Of a stretch of 35,809 bases of DNA, positions 9,265 through 19,008 are shown one piece after another. A model generated the notes under the pieces. The model did no database searches. It was not told the origin of the DNA and worked only from the letters and a program-made list of their open reading frames with translations. Position 1 is the stretch's first letter, and each line of letters opens with the position of its first letter. This DNA is from Phycisphaerales bacterium UBA1926 (GTDB lineage: Bacteria > Planctomycetota > Phycisphaerae > Phycisphaerales > UBA1924). The DNA lies in the NCBI GenBank assembly GCA_002337215.1, contig DDFO01000008.1:82366-118174 (forward strand), read 5' to 3'. A program made the translations under genes and the position numbers.

Positions 9265-11528
9265 TCCGTTTCCGAAGGCGCGGTCCAGCGGACGGTGAGT
9301 TCGGCGGTGGCGGCGGATCGGGGGTCGAGCCGCTCGGCAAGGGAGCGGTCGATGGCGGCCTGGGTGCGAGGAACCATGCCGTCGAAGACGGGTTCGCCGT
9401 TGACGATGACGGTGATGGACTCGTCGAGGTTGATGAGTTCGTCGCGGAGGCGGAGTCGGATCGCGGAGAGGTGGTCTGGGGTGCTGAGGCGGATGGTCTG
9501 GGTATCGACGGTCGCTTCGATCGTGGTGCGGGGCTTCGCGGAGCTCGAGCCGTCCTCGTTTGGCTTGAGCGCCAGCCAATAGAACCGGTCGTGGGTGACA
9601 TCGTCCTGATGCCAGACGATCCTGGTCGGCCAGGGGTCGCGGGTGTGGGATGCCATCCAGGGGAGGATCTCGGCGTCCTTGCGTTGCATCCAATGACCCA
9701 GCCCCTCGTAGATCTTCACTTCGTGGGGGTAACCGGCGGGGTCGTCGGCTCGGAGGTCGGCGAGTTTCTGTTTCCATTGGTGCGCGATCGCGTTGCGTTT
9801 GTACGCCGCGTCGTCTCCGCCCATCAGCAGGGCGAACGGCAAGTTACGCAGGCCGAGCGGCTTTGTCTCGTTGGGATGACCCGCCATCATCGCGGCGGCG
9901 GCGAAGCGGTCGGCCATGCGTGGGGCGAGTTGGTAGACGCCGTCGCCCCCCGCGGAGTACCCCATGAGGTAGACCTTGTCGGGGTTGACGTTCCGCGTCG
10001 CGATGTAGGTTTCAATCAACCGGTCGAAGAGCGGGTCGATGTGCGCCTGGTGCCAGAGATTCCAGGTGTTCGTCGGGGCGCGGGGGGCGATGTAGATTCC
10101 CTCTTCGGGCTGGTAGAGTTTGATCTGGTTCTGCCATTGCCGGTCGTTGACTTCGGCGGGTGCGCCCCCACCGCCGTGCATGGAGATGTAGAGGCTGCGG
10201 CCGTCTTTGGGCGGGTTGGCTTGATCGCCGAAGGTTTCTTCGAGGACTTTGAGGGTGTGGTCGCCGAGGGTGAAGGCGTTGGCGTCGAGCTCGGGCTGGC
10301 GATCGGCGGCGATGCGCTCCGCCCGCTCGCGGAACGAGCGCATGACGCTCGCCTCGGCCTGGTTGAGCTCCAGCGGAACATCGAGTTCGTCCCAAACGAT
10401 GTCGATCGTCCAGGTCGCCTCCGTGCTTGGCGGGATGTTCACGAGCCGATTCTCGCCGTCGACGGTGACCACCAACTGCGCCCACCACCCGCGGTCAATC
10501 GTGACCGAGGGCATGTCGTTGAGGTCGCTGGTGCCCGTCTTCGTGGTCACTACCTGGGGAAACTCGTGCAGCAGCGTGATCTCAGCTTCGACGCGGTCGC
10601 CGCCCCGGGTCGCGAAAGCTCGGATGAATACCGTCTGCTTCGACGCATCGGCTCGCGGTGTCTTCGCCTCGGCCTGCGGCGCGTACCGCTCCGTGACATC
10701 CACCGCGTGCACACTCGTATCCGCGCGATTCCACACCATCGGGAAGTGGTTGCCCGTGGGCTTGAACGAGGTCGCCCACACCGCGTGCTCCTCGCTCCCG
10801 GCGACCGCCTTGCGCGCGTCGCCCACGAACCAGCCCCTGTTGAGCCCGTTCCTGTTGTGTTCGTCGGCCCCCGTGAAGTGCCAGCCGTCGTCCCAGATCT
10901 CGACCCAGGTGTGGTTGCCCCGCTTGTTATGCCAGTTGGCGACCCCGGCGACGCGGGCGGGGACGCCCACGCTCCGACAGGCGTCGACGAGCAGGATCGA
11001 GAGCCCGGTGCAGGTCGCGATTCGCTGCTCCATCGATTCGGCCGGGCTCTGGTTGGGCTTTTTGCGCCCCGTGTTGTAGTGAACATCGACGAGGTTGAAG
11101 AGATCGCGGTTGAGGGCCTGGGCGGCCTCGGTCGCAGTGGTGCAGTCTTTCACGATTGGCCGGCATCGCTCGAGCATCGCGGGGCGCCAATTCTCGCGGG
11201 TCTCGTCGAGGACGGCATAGGGGAGCACGTCGTTGAGAAAGATGTCCTCGGGGATGTCCTTTGCCCACGGGAACTCGTGACGGGCCGCGATCGCCCGGTC
11301 GAGGGTGTCGATCAGGATCGCGGGGTCGATCTCGGCGTCGCGTGGGGGATGATGCTCGGCGAGGAAGGCCGCGGCGTGCTGCGCGAAGGGCGTCACGGTG
11401 TCGGCATACGCCGCGAGCGAGGCCCACGGATCGTTGGTCTCCGACGGGGCCGGCGTCTGGGCGGCAGCGGTGGCTGTGAGGCACGCGAGCAGGGCAAAGA
11501 ACGGTCGCAGGGTTCGGAATTCGGGCAT
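9261..11528 (-). CDS. Secreted transglutaminase-like / alpha-beta hydrolase fusion protein
   Basis: A 755-residue exported protein with a signal peptide (FFALLACLTATAAAQ, residues about 10-24). Residues about 130-250 form a transglutaminase-like papain-fold domain: C173 in ATCTGLS, H206 in GNHTWVEIW, and an acidic residue near GADE. A beta-rich linker follows. Residues about 415-620 are an alpha/beta hydrolase of the PHB depolymerase/feruloyl-esterase type, with HGGGG as oxyanion loop, nucleophile S525 in MGYSAGGDG, and a candidate histidine in GLGHW. The C-terminal about 100 residues look beta-sandwich-like. A role in processing peptides or esters outside the cytoplasm is inferred; substrates are unknown. 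The ATG at 11528 is preferred over 11555 because it puts the signal peptide at the N-terminus. Confidence 0.82.
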   Translation of the reverse strand: MPEFRTLRPFFALLACLTATAAAQTPAPSETNDPWASLAAYADTVTPFAQHAAAFLAEHHPPRDAEIDPAILIDTLDRAIAARHEFPWAKDIPEDIFLNDVLPYAVLDETRENWRPAMLERCRPIVKDCTTATEAAQALNRDLFNLVDVHYNTGRKKPNQSPAESMEQRIATCTGLSILLVDACRSVGVPARVAGVANWHNKRGNHTWVEIWDDGWHFTGADEHNRNGLNRGWFVGDARKAVAGSEEHAVWATSFKPTGNHFPMVWNRADTSVHAVDVTERYAPQAEAKTPRADASKQTVFIRAFATRGGDRVEAEITLLHEFPQVVTTKTGTSDLNDMPSVTIDRGWWAQLVVTVDGENRLVNIPPSTEATWTIDIVWDELDVPLELNQAEASVMRSFRERAERIAADRQPELDANAFTLGDHTLKVLEETFGDQANPPKDGRSLYISMHGGGGAPAEVNDRQWQNQIKLYQPEEGIYIAPRAPTNTWNLWHQAHIDPLFDRLIETYIATRNVNPDKVYLMGYSAGGDGVYQLAPRMADRFAAAAMMAGHPNETKPLGLRNLPFALLMGGDDAAYKRNAIAHQWKQKLADLRADDPAGYPHEVKIYEGLGHWMQRKDAEILPWMASHTRDPWPTRIVWHQDDVTHDRFYWLALKPNEDGSSSAKPRTTIEATVDTQTIRLSTPDHLSAIRLRLRDELINLDESITVIVNGEPVFDGMVPRTQAAIDRSLAERLDPRSAATAELTVRWTAPSETD

Positions 11529-11744
11529 GGCGCCAGCGTACCCGCTCGGCATCACATGGGGCAGACGACCGGCCGCGATGGAGCATCGCGCACCCGCGGC
11601 GGGTGATCTCAGTTGGTGCGGCCCGATGGAGACGAGAACCCAACAAAACAGGACCTTTGCGTCCCTTGCGCAGCGCGGCCAGCCTATTGTTTAGGGATGT
11701 CGGAACACCTGTTCCGTCGACCTATTGAGGCCCTCATTTTCACT

Positions 11745-11751
11745 GAGGAGG
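11745..11751 (+). promoter_or_regulatory. Shine-Dalgarno site that fixes the pckG start
   Basis: GAGGAGG lies five bases before the GTG at 11757, a strong ribosome-binding site. It favours that GTG over the in-frame ATG at 11697 and over a longer upstream reading. Confidence 0.7.
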
Positions 11752-11756
11752 ACCCC

Positions 11757-13628
11757 GTGAGCACAACCGCTGAACTCAAGAGCATCCCCGCGAACGTCAA
11801 GAACCCCGAGCTGATCGAGTTTGTCGAGGAACTCGTCACGCTGATGAAGCCAGACGCGGTGCACTGGTGCGACGGATCGCAGGCGGAATACGACCGGCTC
11901 TGCGACGAGATGGTCGAGAGCGGGACGTTCATCAAGCTCAACGAGAAGAAGCGCCCGGGCTGCTACCTGGCGCGGAGCCACCCTTCGGACGTGGCGCGGG
12001 TTGAGGACCGGACCTATATCTGCTCGATCGCGAAGGCGGACGCGGGGCCGACCAACAACTGGATGGCCCCGAAAGAGATGAAGGCGATCCTGAACGAGAA
12101 GTTCGACGGTGCGATGAAGGGGCGGACCTGCTATGTCATCCCCTTCTCGATGGGCCCGGTGGGCTCGCCGATCAGCCAGATCGGGATCCAGCTGACCGAC
12201 TCGCCGTATGTCGTCTCGAACATGCGGATCATGACGCGGATGGGGACCGAGGTTCTCGATGCGTTGGGCGAGGGCGAGTTCATCCGGTGCGTGCACTCGG
12301 TTGGCATGCCGCTCGAGCCCGGGCAGGCCGACGTCGCCTGGCCCTGCAGCCCCGATCCCAAGGACAAGTACATCGTGCACTACCCCGAGGAGCGGTCGAT
12401 CTGGAGCTTCGGCTCGGGGTACGGCGGGAACGCGCTGCTGGGTAAGAAGTGCCTGGCGCTGCGGATCGCGTCGGTGATGGCACGCGACGAGGGATGGCTC
12501 GCCGAGCACATGCTGATCACGGGCGTCAAGGACCCGAAGGGCGAGACGACCTACGTCGCCGCGGCGTTCCCGAGCCAGTGCGGCAAGACGAACTTCGCGA
12601 TGATGGTGCCCCCCAAGGAGTTTGTCGATGAGGGCTGGGACGTCACCTGCGTGGGCGACGACATCGCCTGGATCAAGCCCGGCGACGACGGGCAGATCTA
12701 CGCGATCAACCCCGAGGCGGGGTTCTTCGGCGTTGCGCCCGGGACGAACACCAAGACCAACCCCAACGCGATGAAGTCGATCGAGACCAACACGATCTTC
12801 ACCAATGTCGCGCTCACCGATGACGGCGACGTTTGGTGGGAGGGCATGGACGGCGAACCCCCGGCCCACGCGATCGACTGGCAGGGCAACGACTGGACGC
12901 CCGGCAGCGAGGCCAAGGCGGCCCACCCCAACTCGCGGTTCACGGCACCCCTGAGCCAGTGCCCCAGCGCCGACCCTCGCTATGACGATCCCGCGGGCGT
13001 GCCGATCAGCGCGTTCATCTTCGGCGGGCGTCGCGGCTCCACGGTGCCGCTGGTCTATCAGGCCTTCAACTGGTCGTTCGGCGTCTATACCGCCGCGACG
13101 ATGGGCTCGGAGATGACCGCCGCGGCGTTCGGCAACATCGGCAAGGTCCGGCGTGACCCGCTCGCGATGCTGCCCTTCATCGGGTATCACATGGGCGACT
13201 ACCTGAGCCACTGGCTCGATTTTGGACGCCACATCCCCAACCCGCCCCGCGTGTTCAACGTCAACTGGTTCCGCAAGGACAAGGACGGCAAATTCATCTG
13301 GCCGGGCTTCGGCGAGAACATGCGGATCCTCAAGTGGATCGTTGAACGTGTGCACGGCAACGCTGCGAGCACCGAGGGCCCCCTGGGCTGGATGCCCCAG
13401 TACGACGACATCGACTGGCGCGGGCTCGATTTCCCGCGTGAGAAGTTTGACGAGCTGATGAGCATCGACCGCCCCGAGTGGCTCCAGGAGCTCTCGAGCC
13501 ACGACGACCTGTTCTTCACTCTCTATGACCGGCTTCCCAAGGAGCTCACGTTCATCCGCGAGCTGCTGGTGAGCGGCCTGTGGCGGTCGCCCGAGCACTG
13601 GGAGATGAAGGCGAACCAGATCCAGTGA
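11757..13628 (+). CDS. pckG: Phosphoenolpyruvate carboxykinase (GTP)
   Basis: Cytosolic enzyme that converts oxaloacetate and GTP to phosphoenolpyruvate, GDP and CO2, the entry to gluconeogenesis. The 623 residues match the usual length of the GTP-dependent class. The P-loop [12 protein letters not shown] carries the reactive cysteine (C275) found only in the GTP-dependent class, followed by [10 protein letters not shown] (metal-binding kinase-2 motif), the substrate segment [13 protein letters not shown], and [15 protein letters not shown]. The GTG at 11757 has a strong ribosome site and begins with [18 protein letters not shown], which fits the family N-terminus; the frame runs further upstream without resemblance to the family. 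The gene stands alone and ends in a clear terminator. Confidence 0.96.
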   Translation: MSTTAELKSIPANVKNPELIEFVEELVTLMKPDAVHWCDGSQAEYDRLCDEMVESGTFIKLNEKKRPGCYLARSHPSDVARVEDRTYICSIAKADAGPTNNWMAPKEMKAILNEKFDGAMKGRTCYVIPFSMGPVGSPISQIGIQLTDSPYVVSNMRIMTRMGTEVLDALGEGEFIRCVHSVGMPLEPGQADVAWPCSPDPKDKYIVHYPEERSIWSFGSGYGGNALLGKKCLALRIASVMARDEGWLAEHMLITGVKDPKGETTYVAAAFPSQCGKTNFAMMVPPKEFVDEGWDVTCVGDDIAWIKPGDDGQIYAINPEAGFFGVAPGTNTKTNPNAMKSIETNTIFTNVALTDDGDVWWEGMDGEPPAHAIDWQGNDWTPGSEAKAAHPNSRFTAPLSQCPSADPRYDDPAGVPISAFIFGGRRGSTVPLVYQAFNWSFGVYTAATMGSEMTAAAFGNIGKVRRDPLAMLPFIGYHMGDYLSHWLDFGRHIPNPPRVFNVNWFRKDKDGKFIWPGFGENMRILKWIVERVHGNAASTEGPLGWMPQYDDIDWRGLDFPREKFDELMSIDRPEWLQELSSHDDLFFTLYDRLPKELTFIRELLVSGLWRSPEHWEMKANQIQ

Positions 13629-13690
13629 CGCCGCCGAGGAGATCGATCGGAGCGGGGAACGCTCCGCTCTGAATCCGAGCATGGACTGAG

Positions 13691-13723
13691 GCCCGGGGCG
13701 CGCGAGTGCCCCGGGCTTTTTTT
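13691..13723 (+). terminator. Rho-independent terminator of pckG
   Basis: A 9-bp perfect GC stem (GCCCGGGGC and its complement) with an 8-base loop is followed by seven T residues, 63 bases after the pckG stop. It is the clearest intrinsic terminator in the window. Confidence 0.93.
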
Positions 13724-13787
13724 CGCGCCGATCCTGGCCGCCCTCAACCCACGCCGACAAGCCGACGCTCCGGAACAGGCTTCGGGG

Positions 13788-16547
13788 TCAGCTTTCGCGC
13801 CCGTCCGCGTCATCCGCAGGGCGACTCATCGACCCGGCCCGCAGCGCCTTGACCCGCAGGCGGACCTGTTTCTCGACTTCGATCACGCCCAGCAGCACCG
13901 CGCCGAGAGCAACGACGAGCAGGCCGTCCCAGAAGGCGACCGCCTCGGTGCGGAACAGAGCCTGCGCCGGGGGCAGGTAGGTCATGGCGAATTGGGCCGC
14001 GGTGACGAGCGTGACGGTGATCCACACAACGCGTGTGCCACGGATTTTTTCCCAGCTGATCGCTGGGGCTTCCATGCTGCGGATAAAGAACAGATAGAAG
14101 ATTTCCATGACGACCAGGGCGTTCACGGCGAGCGTGCGTGCCAGTTCCACGGAATCGCCCCGTTGAAGCGACCACGTGAAGATGCCAAAGACGCCGCACA
14201 CGAACAGCACCGACACGAACACGACGCGCCAGACCAACTCGCCGGTGAGGATCGGCTCGTACCTCGGGCGCGGGGGCCGACGCATAGTGCTGGACTCGGT
14301 CGGCTCAAACGCGAGAGCGAGCCCGAGCGTCACTGCGGTGATCATGTTCACCCAGAGGATCTGCACCGCCGTCAGGGGGAGCGTTCTGCCCAGCAGGAGC
14401 GCGGCGAGCACGGTGAGCGCCTCGCCCCCGTTGGTCGGGAGCGTCCACGCGATGACTTTCTTGATGTTGGCGTAGACCGTCCGACCCTCCCGCACGGCGG
14501 CGACGATGGACGCGAAGTTGTCGTCCGCGAGCACGAGCTCGGACGCCTCCTTCGCGGCCTCGCTCCCCTTGAGACCCATCGCGATGCCGGCATCGGCACG
14601 CTTGAGCGCCGGCGCGTCGTTCACGCCGTCGCCGGTCATCGCGACCGTCAGGCCTCGCTCCTGCAACGCCATAACGAGCCGAAGCTTGTGCTCAGGGCTG
14701 GTGCGGGCGAACACATCGGTCTCGACGACCGCCCGTGCGAGCGCGCCGTCGTCCATGGTGTCGATGTCCGCACCCGTGAGCACGCGACCCGGCTGTTCGA
14801 GGCCGATCTGTGCGCCGATCGCCGCGGCCGTGCCGGCGTGATCGCCCGTGATCATCTTGACTCGGATCCCCGCGCGGCGGCACTCTCGCACGGCTTCGAT
14901 CGCCTCCGGACGCGGGGGATCGATGAGGCCCACCAGCCCGATGAGAACGAGGCCGGACTCGATCGCCGAGGACTCAAGCACGGTCCGATCTGCCGGGCAG
15001 TCCGCCGTCGCGACGGCGATCACACGCTGACCGCGTGAGGCGATTGTCTCCACGCGCTCGCGCCAGGCGTCCGCGTCGAGCGCTCGGGCGTCACCTTGCA
15101 GCGTCCTCTCGCGGTCGCACATCCCGAGGATACGCTCGGGGGCCCCCTTGACCACGATCATGCCGTGGCCCTCGTGGTCGTGGAGCAGCGCGGCCATGTA
15201 GCGGTGTCGCGCGTCGAAGGGGATCGCGTCCGTGCGTGCCCACGCGGCGCGTTCGAACGCGGGGTCGACACCCGCCTTGCGGGCGAACGCGACCAGAGCC
15301 CCCTCCATGGGCACGCCCACGACCGTCCACGATCCGTCGTGCTCTCGGAGCGATGCGTCGTTGCACAGCAGACCGGCGCGGGCGAGTTCGAGCAGCGTCG
15401 CCGGCAGCGGGCGAGGGAGTTCGCCGCCGGTCTCGTCTTCGGCGCGGATTGTTCCGGTGGGGTCGTACCCGGCCCCGTCGACCGAGATCATGGTGTGCCC
15501 GGTGCACACGGAGGCGACCATCATCTCGCTCCGCGTCAGCGTGCCTGTCTTGTCGGAACAGATCACGGAGACCGAACCGAGCGTCTCGATCGCTGGGAGT
15601 CGGCGGACAATGGCGTTCCGCCTCGCCATCGCCTGGACCCCCACCGCCAGCGTGATGGTGAGCACCGCGGGGAGCCCCTCGGGGATCGCCGCCACCGAAA
15701 GACCCACCACCGCCATGAACATGTCGGCAAAGGGGTAGTCCATGACCACCGAGCCGTACACGAGTACCAGGGCCGCGATGATCAGGATCAACCCGGTCAG
15801 CCACCGGGCGAACGCGCCCATCTGACGAACAAGGGGGGTCGTGAGGGTCTCGACGGAAGCGAGCATCCCGCTGATCCGCCCGATCTCGGTGTCCCCACCG
15901 GTTCCCACGACGATGCCCTCGCCCTGGCCCGCTGTGACCAGCGTCCCGCTGAACGCCATGCACGAGCGGTCCCCGAGCGGCGCGTCCGCGGCGACCGGCG
16001 CGGTCGTTTTGTCCACCGGGACGGATTCACCCGTCAGGATCGCCTCCTGGATCTCGAGACCCTTGGTGGCGATGAGCCGCATGTCCGCGGGGACTTTGTC
16101 GCCCGCGCCGAGCAACACGATGTCGCCCGGCACAACAGCCTCTCCAGCGATCGTGTGCCGTTCGCCGTCTCGGCGAACACTGGCCCTCGGCGCGAGCATG
16201 CCGCGGATCGCGTCCATCGCACGCTCTGCCTTGCCCTCCTGAATGAAACCGATGATCGCGTTGGCCACCACGACCGCGAGAATCACGCCCGAATCGATGT
16301 AATGTTGCAGCATCGCGGTGGTGACGGCAGCCCCGAGCAGGACATAGATCAGGATGTTATGAAACTGCATCGCGAAGCGACGCAGCGAGCCAGACCGCTT
16401 CGGCTCCGGGAGCCTGTTTGGGCCGTATGTCCCGAGCCGGCTTGTGGCTTCGCTGGTCGAAAGGCCGTCCCGCGATCCCCCGATCGTGTCGAGGACATCG
16501 GTGATCGATCGATCGTGCCAGATCCGCGCCATAATAGTGGATAACAT
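13788..16547 (-). CDS. P2-type cation-transporting ATPase
   Basis: A 919-residue inner-membrane ion pump driven by aspartyl-phosphate formation. Seen in order: N-terminal cation-ATPase domain (LGTYGPNRLPEP), M1-M2 hairpin, actuator domain with LTGES, M4 with IPEGLP, the phosphorylation site DKTGTLT (D332), nucleotide-binding domain, hinge TGDGVNDAPALKRAD, and M5-M10. PEGLP and NGGEAL in M5 match SERCA/PacL-type pumps, but M6 reads WVNMITAVTLG where SERCA has NLVTDG. The ion-binding aspartate is therefore replaced by alanine, and calcium should not be assumed as substrate. Start is ATG at 16547 or the in-frame ATG at 16532 (MARIWHDRS); neither has a good ribosome site. It is convergent with pckG and stands alone. 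Confidence 0.9.
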   Translation of the reverse strand: MLSTIMARIWHDRSITDVLDTIGGSRDGLSTSEATSRLGTYGPNRLPEPKRSGSLRRFAMQFHNILIYVLLGAAVTTAMLQHYIDSGVILAVVVANAIIGFIQEGKAERAMDAIRGMLAPRASVRRDGERHTIAGEAVVPGDIVLLGAGDKVPADMRLIATKGLEIQEAILTGESVPVDKTTAPVAADAPLGDRSCMAFSGTLVTAGQGEGIVVGTGGDTEIGRISGMLASVETLTTPLVRQMGAFARWLTGLILIIAALVLVYGSVVMDYPFADMFMAVVGLSVAAIPEGLPAVLTITLAVGVQAMARRNAIVRRLPAIETLGSVSVICSDKTGTLTRSEMMVASVCTGHTMISVDGAGYDPTGTIRAEDETGGELPRPLPATLLELARAGLLCNDASLREHDGSWTVVGVPMEGALVAFARKAGVDPAFERAAWARTDAIPFDARHRYMAALLHDHEGHGMIVVKGAPERILGMCDRERTLQGDARALDADAWRERVETIASRGQRVIAVATADCPADRTVLESSAIESGLVLIGLVGLIDPPRPEAIEAVRECRRAGIRVKMITGDHAGTAAAIGAQIGLEQPGRVLTGADIDTMDDGALARAVVETDVFARTSPEHKLRLVMALQERGLTVAMTGDGVNDAPALKRADAGIAMGLKGSEAAKEASELVLADDNFASIVAAVREGRTVYANIKKVIAWTLPTNGGEALTVLAALLLGRTLPLTAVQILWVNMITAVTLGLALAFEPTESSTMRRPPRPRYEPILTGELVWRVVFVSVLFVCGVFGIFTWSLQRGDSVELARTLAVNALVVMEIFYLFFIRSMEAPAISWEKIRGTRVVWITVTLVTAAQFAMTYLPPAQALFRTEAVAFWDGLLVVALGAVLLGVIEVEKQVRLRVKALRAGSMSRPADDADGRES

Positions 16548-16783
16548 GGTGCGTTTATTGTAGCAACTTTCCGAACAGTCTGATTTCTAACCAGATAGAG
16601 AAAGGTGGCCGTCGCGACCGGGGGGCCGCAGCAGATCGCGAGCGACGACGACCTACACCTCACGTTCGACGACCGGCTGCCGGGATGCTCGCCGTGCCCT
16701 TTCGGGCGACCTGAAAAAGCAGCACGCCGGCGACGTGCCATGCACCCGGCCTGCCTCGGAACTCGCGGAACATAGAGACGACG
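16548..16783. other. Intergenic region without a supported gene
   Basis: These 236 bases lie upstream of the ATPase gene. The first 60 are AT-rich and include TACAAT on the minus strand (16557-16562), a possible -10 box with no matching -35. The rest is GC-rich and open in more than one frame, but no reading resembles a known protein. A decayed gene fragment is possible and cannot be shown. Confidence 0.4.
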
Positions 16784-17977
16784 TCATTCCGACGCGGGCA
16801 GGTCGAAGCGGATCACGGAGGTCGAGCCCAGCGGAGGATACTTGAGCTCGTACCGGAGCCCTCGGACATCCGACGCGTCGAGGCCCAGTCGGGTCGTGAC
16901 CATCTGGACCAGTTCCGCATAACGGGGAATCAGCGGCGTCGCGACCGCTGGCGGTGTCCCGACAATCGGGGACGCGGGCTGGCGGATCGGCAGGCAGGTC
17001 GACTCATCCCACTCACCCTCGCGGTTCCCGTGCAGGAACGAATAGGCATACACCTTCGTTATCGCGTCGGCGCAGAAGTCGAGGTCCCGGTGATAGATCA
17101 GGTCGAACACGAGGTTCTCCGCCGGCACCGTCATCGTTGCACCGAACTCGCCCATCGTGTCCGCGTCGGTCTGGTACCGGCTCGCCCCAGCCCGGAGCAT
17201 GTCTCCATAGAAACAGTCGATCGCGCCGCGGTTCCCGATCGGGCCGGGCCTGATGACGTAGTCCGTGCCGCCCTTCGTCTCGATCGGCTCGATCTCCGGC
17301 ACATCCCCTTTCGCGAAGGTCTTGAGCGCGCGATCGGCCTGCCCCCGCTCGATCGGCTCCCACTGCTGCGTGCCGATCGCCTGCCCCGCCTGGCTCCACT
17401 GCCTCATCCGGAAGATCGGGAACCCGTCGATGGCGCGGAGACGGCGGAGCCCGAGATGCCCGCGCACCATCGCCATATCCAACTGGTCCGGGTCGTCGGC
17501 GTTCGGCGCGAGCACGCAGCACATCAGCATCGTCTTCGCCTGAATGCCGTAGATCCCGCTGTTGCCGACGAACGCCCGCTTCCGGCTCAGTTCCAGACCC
17601 ACGCCCCCCCCGGGCTCCATGCCGTCGATGATCAGGTCGAGCGTCGCCCGATCGCCGACATGCACCTCGATCACACGCTCGAACGCGGTCGCCGCCTCAC
17701 GGACCCGCTTCGCCGCCGTGCCCGGCGCCCCGTGGGACTCGGTGGCACCGACGATCTTCTCGATGGAGCCGATGCCCGGCACATGCGGGACAGCGCCGAT
17801 GCCGTCCGTGGACCCGAGCAGGCGTGCGATGTTCCATGTCAGCGTTTTGTTGAGCTTGAAGCGGCGAGCCACATCCTGGGGATTGGCGGGATCCGCTCCA
17901 ACGCTGTCGTAGAGCTCGATCAACGCCGCACGGAGCTCACCAATCGCGGCTTCACATTCGAGTTCGAGTGTCGGCAT
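16784..17977 (-). CDS. Conserved protein of unknown function with helix-turn-helix-like N-terminus
   Basis: A 397-residue protein that I cannot assign to a function. It has no signal peptide or membrane segment. Residues about 34-56 (QDVARRFKLNKTLTWNIARLL) read like a helix-turn-helix, with an 'LNK-LTW' core I associate with conserved hypothetical proteins of planctomycetes and proteobacteria. The remaining 340 residues look like a soluble alpha/beta ligand-binding or catalytic domain, with no recognisable active-site motif. The ATG at 17977 is chosen because GAGG (17984-17987, minus sense) lies six bases upstream; a TTG at 17989 is also in frame. It is divergent from the secreted-protein gene that starts at 18226. 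A DNA-binding sensor is a reasonable guess, no more. Confidence 0.72.
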   Translation of the reverse strand: MPTLELECEAAIGELRAALIELYDSVGADPANPQDVARRFKLNKTLTWNIARLLGSTDGIGAVPHVPGIGSIEKIVGATESHGAPGTAAKRVREAATAFERVIEVHVGDRATLDLIIDGMEPGGGVGLELSRKRAFVGNSGIYGIQAKTMLMCCVLAPNADDPDQLDMAMVRGHLGLRRLRAIDGFPIFRMRQWSQAGQAIGTQQWEPIERGQADRALKTFAKGDVPEIEPIETKGGTDYVIRPGPIGNRGAIDCFYGDMLRAGASRYQTDADTMGEFGATMTVPAENLVFDLIYHRDLDFCADAITKVYAYSFLHGNREGEWDESTCLPIRQPASPIVGTPPAVATPLIPRYAELVQMVTTRLGLDASDVRGLRYELKYPPLGSTSVIRFDLPASE

Positions 17978-18213
17978 GCACATCCTCAACGATGACCCGA
18001 AAACCGGGATCGTCGCATCCTAGCGGATCATCTCCCTCCCAGAATCGGTTCATTCAAATTTCCTGATAATTTTCCATTTGGAAACTTGTCTCGTACGTCC
18101 GCTTCCATTACCGTGGGCTCGGCAGACGGAATACATCACACCAGATGCTGCCACAGACGAGGAACGCCCGCGATGTCAGCGGGCCAATGACACGCGGGCC
18201 AAGGCCCGAAAAC

Positions 18214-18219
18214 GGAGGG
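18214..18219 (+). promoter_or_regulatory. Shine-Dalgarno site that fixes the PEP-CTERM-like gene start
   Basis: GGAGGG lies six bases before the ATG at 18226. This selects it over the in-frame start at 18145, which would place non-signal sequence ahead of the signal peptide. Confidence 0.7.
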
Positions 18220-18225
18220 ATCATC

Positions 18226-18861
18226 ATGAAGAACCTGCTCATCGCCGCGGCCTGCGCCGCCACCGCCTCGCCGGCCCTCGCCGGGTACACCGTCACCAGC
18301 AGCGACGCCCCCGCGCCCACCTACAGCACGACGCTGAACTTCGATGAGGGCGGCGTCCCCGTCGGCACCGCGATCGGTTCCGATGCATTCGCCTCCTTCG
18401 GCGTCTCCAGCCTCGCAGCGGGCGACGGCTTCAACCGCATCGAGAACTTCAGCAGCACGCCCGGCTTCGGCTGGCTCCCCAATAGCAACGCCTTCATCGG
18501 GGGATTCGGCGTGTTCATGAACTTCGAGAACGACATCACCGAGTTCTCCGCCCAGGTGTGGGACAACTCGGGCCCCGCCACCCTCTTCGGCGGTGGCATG
18601 TTCCTCGTGCTGCTCAACGACGGGGTCGAGGTCTCGTTCAACCTGATCGAGAACCCCGCCTTCGGCGGCGTGGGCGACTCCTGGTTCAACATCACCACCG
18701 ACGGGGGCGATGTGTTCGATGAAATCCGCTTCGTCGGGGCCGGCTTCGCGGGCCCCCTGACCATCATGGGCGAGGCCTCCTGGAACGCCGTGCCCGCGCC
18801 CAGCGCCTTCGCGCTGCTTGGCCTTGGTGGTCTCGTTGCGAACCGCCGCCGCCGCGCCTGA
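18226..18861 (+). CDS. Secreted protein with PEP-CTERM-like sorting tail
   Basis: A 211-residue exported protein. The signal peptide is MKNLLIAAACAATASPALA. The mature part is beta-rich and acidic (GVFMNFENDITEFSAQVWDN), like many small PEP-CTERM proteins. The C-terminus has the tripartite sorting signal: VPAPSAF in place of V-PEP, a hydrophobic LLGLGGLVA stretch and the basic cluster NRRRRA. By family knowledge such tails are cut by an exosortase (XrtA-like) during export. No exosortase gene is in the window. The specific function is unknown. The next gene downstream encodes another exported protein, 147 bp away and in the same direction. Confidence 0.82.
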   Translation: MKNLLIAAACAATASPALAGYTVTSSDAPAPTYSTTLNFDEGGVPVGTAIGSDAFASFGVSSLAAGDGFNRIENFSSTPGFGWLPNSNAFIGGFGVFMNFENDITEFSAQVWDNSGPATLFGGGMFLVLLNDGVEVSFNLIENPAFGGVGDSWFNITTDGGDVFDEIRFVGAGFAGPLTIMGEASWNAVPAPSAFALLGLGGLVANRRRRA

Positions 18862-19008
18862 TCGATCCCTTCTCTTCCCAGCTCCTCGGCCGCTGACGCC
18901 GCCTTGGGGCTTTCACGCTCCACTCGACGAGCGCCCTGTGATCCCACGGATGCAACGTAGAGCCCGCACGCACCGGGCCCGAACCAATTCGGAAAGCGAG
19001 ACCCGCCC

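Noticed and set aside
9072..11606. 844-codon open frame on the plus strand opposite the transglutaminase-hydrolase gene
   Set aside because: The minus strand has a signal peptide and two catalytic domains; the plus frame has no recognisable feature.
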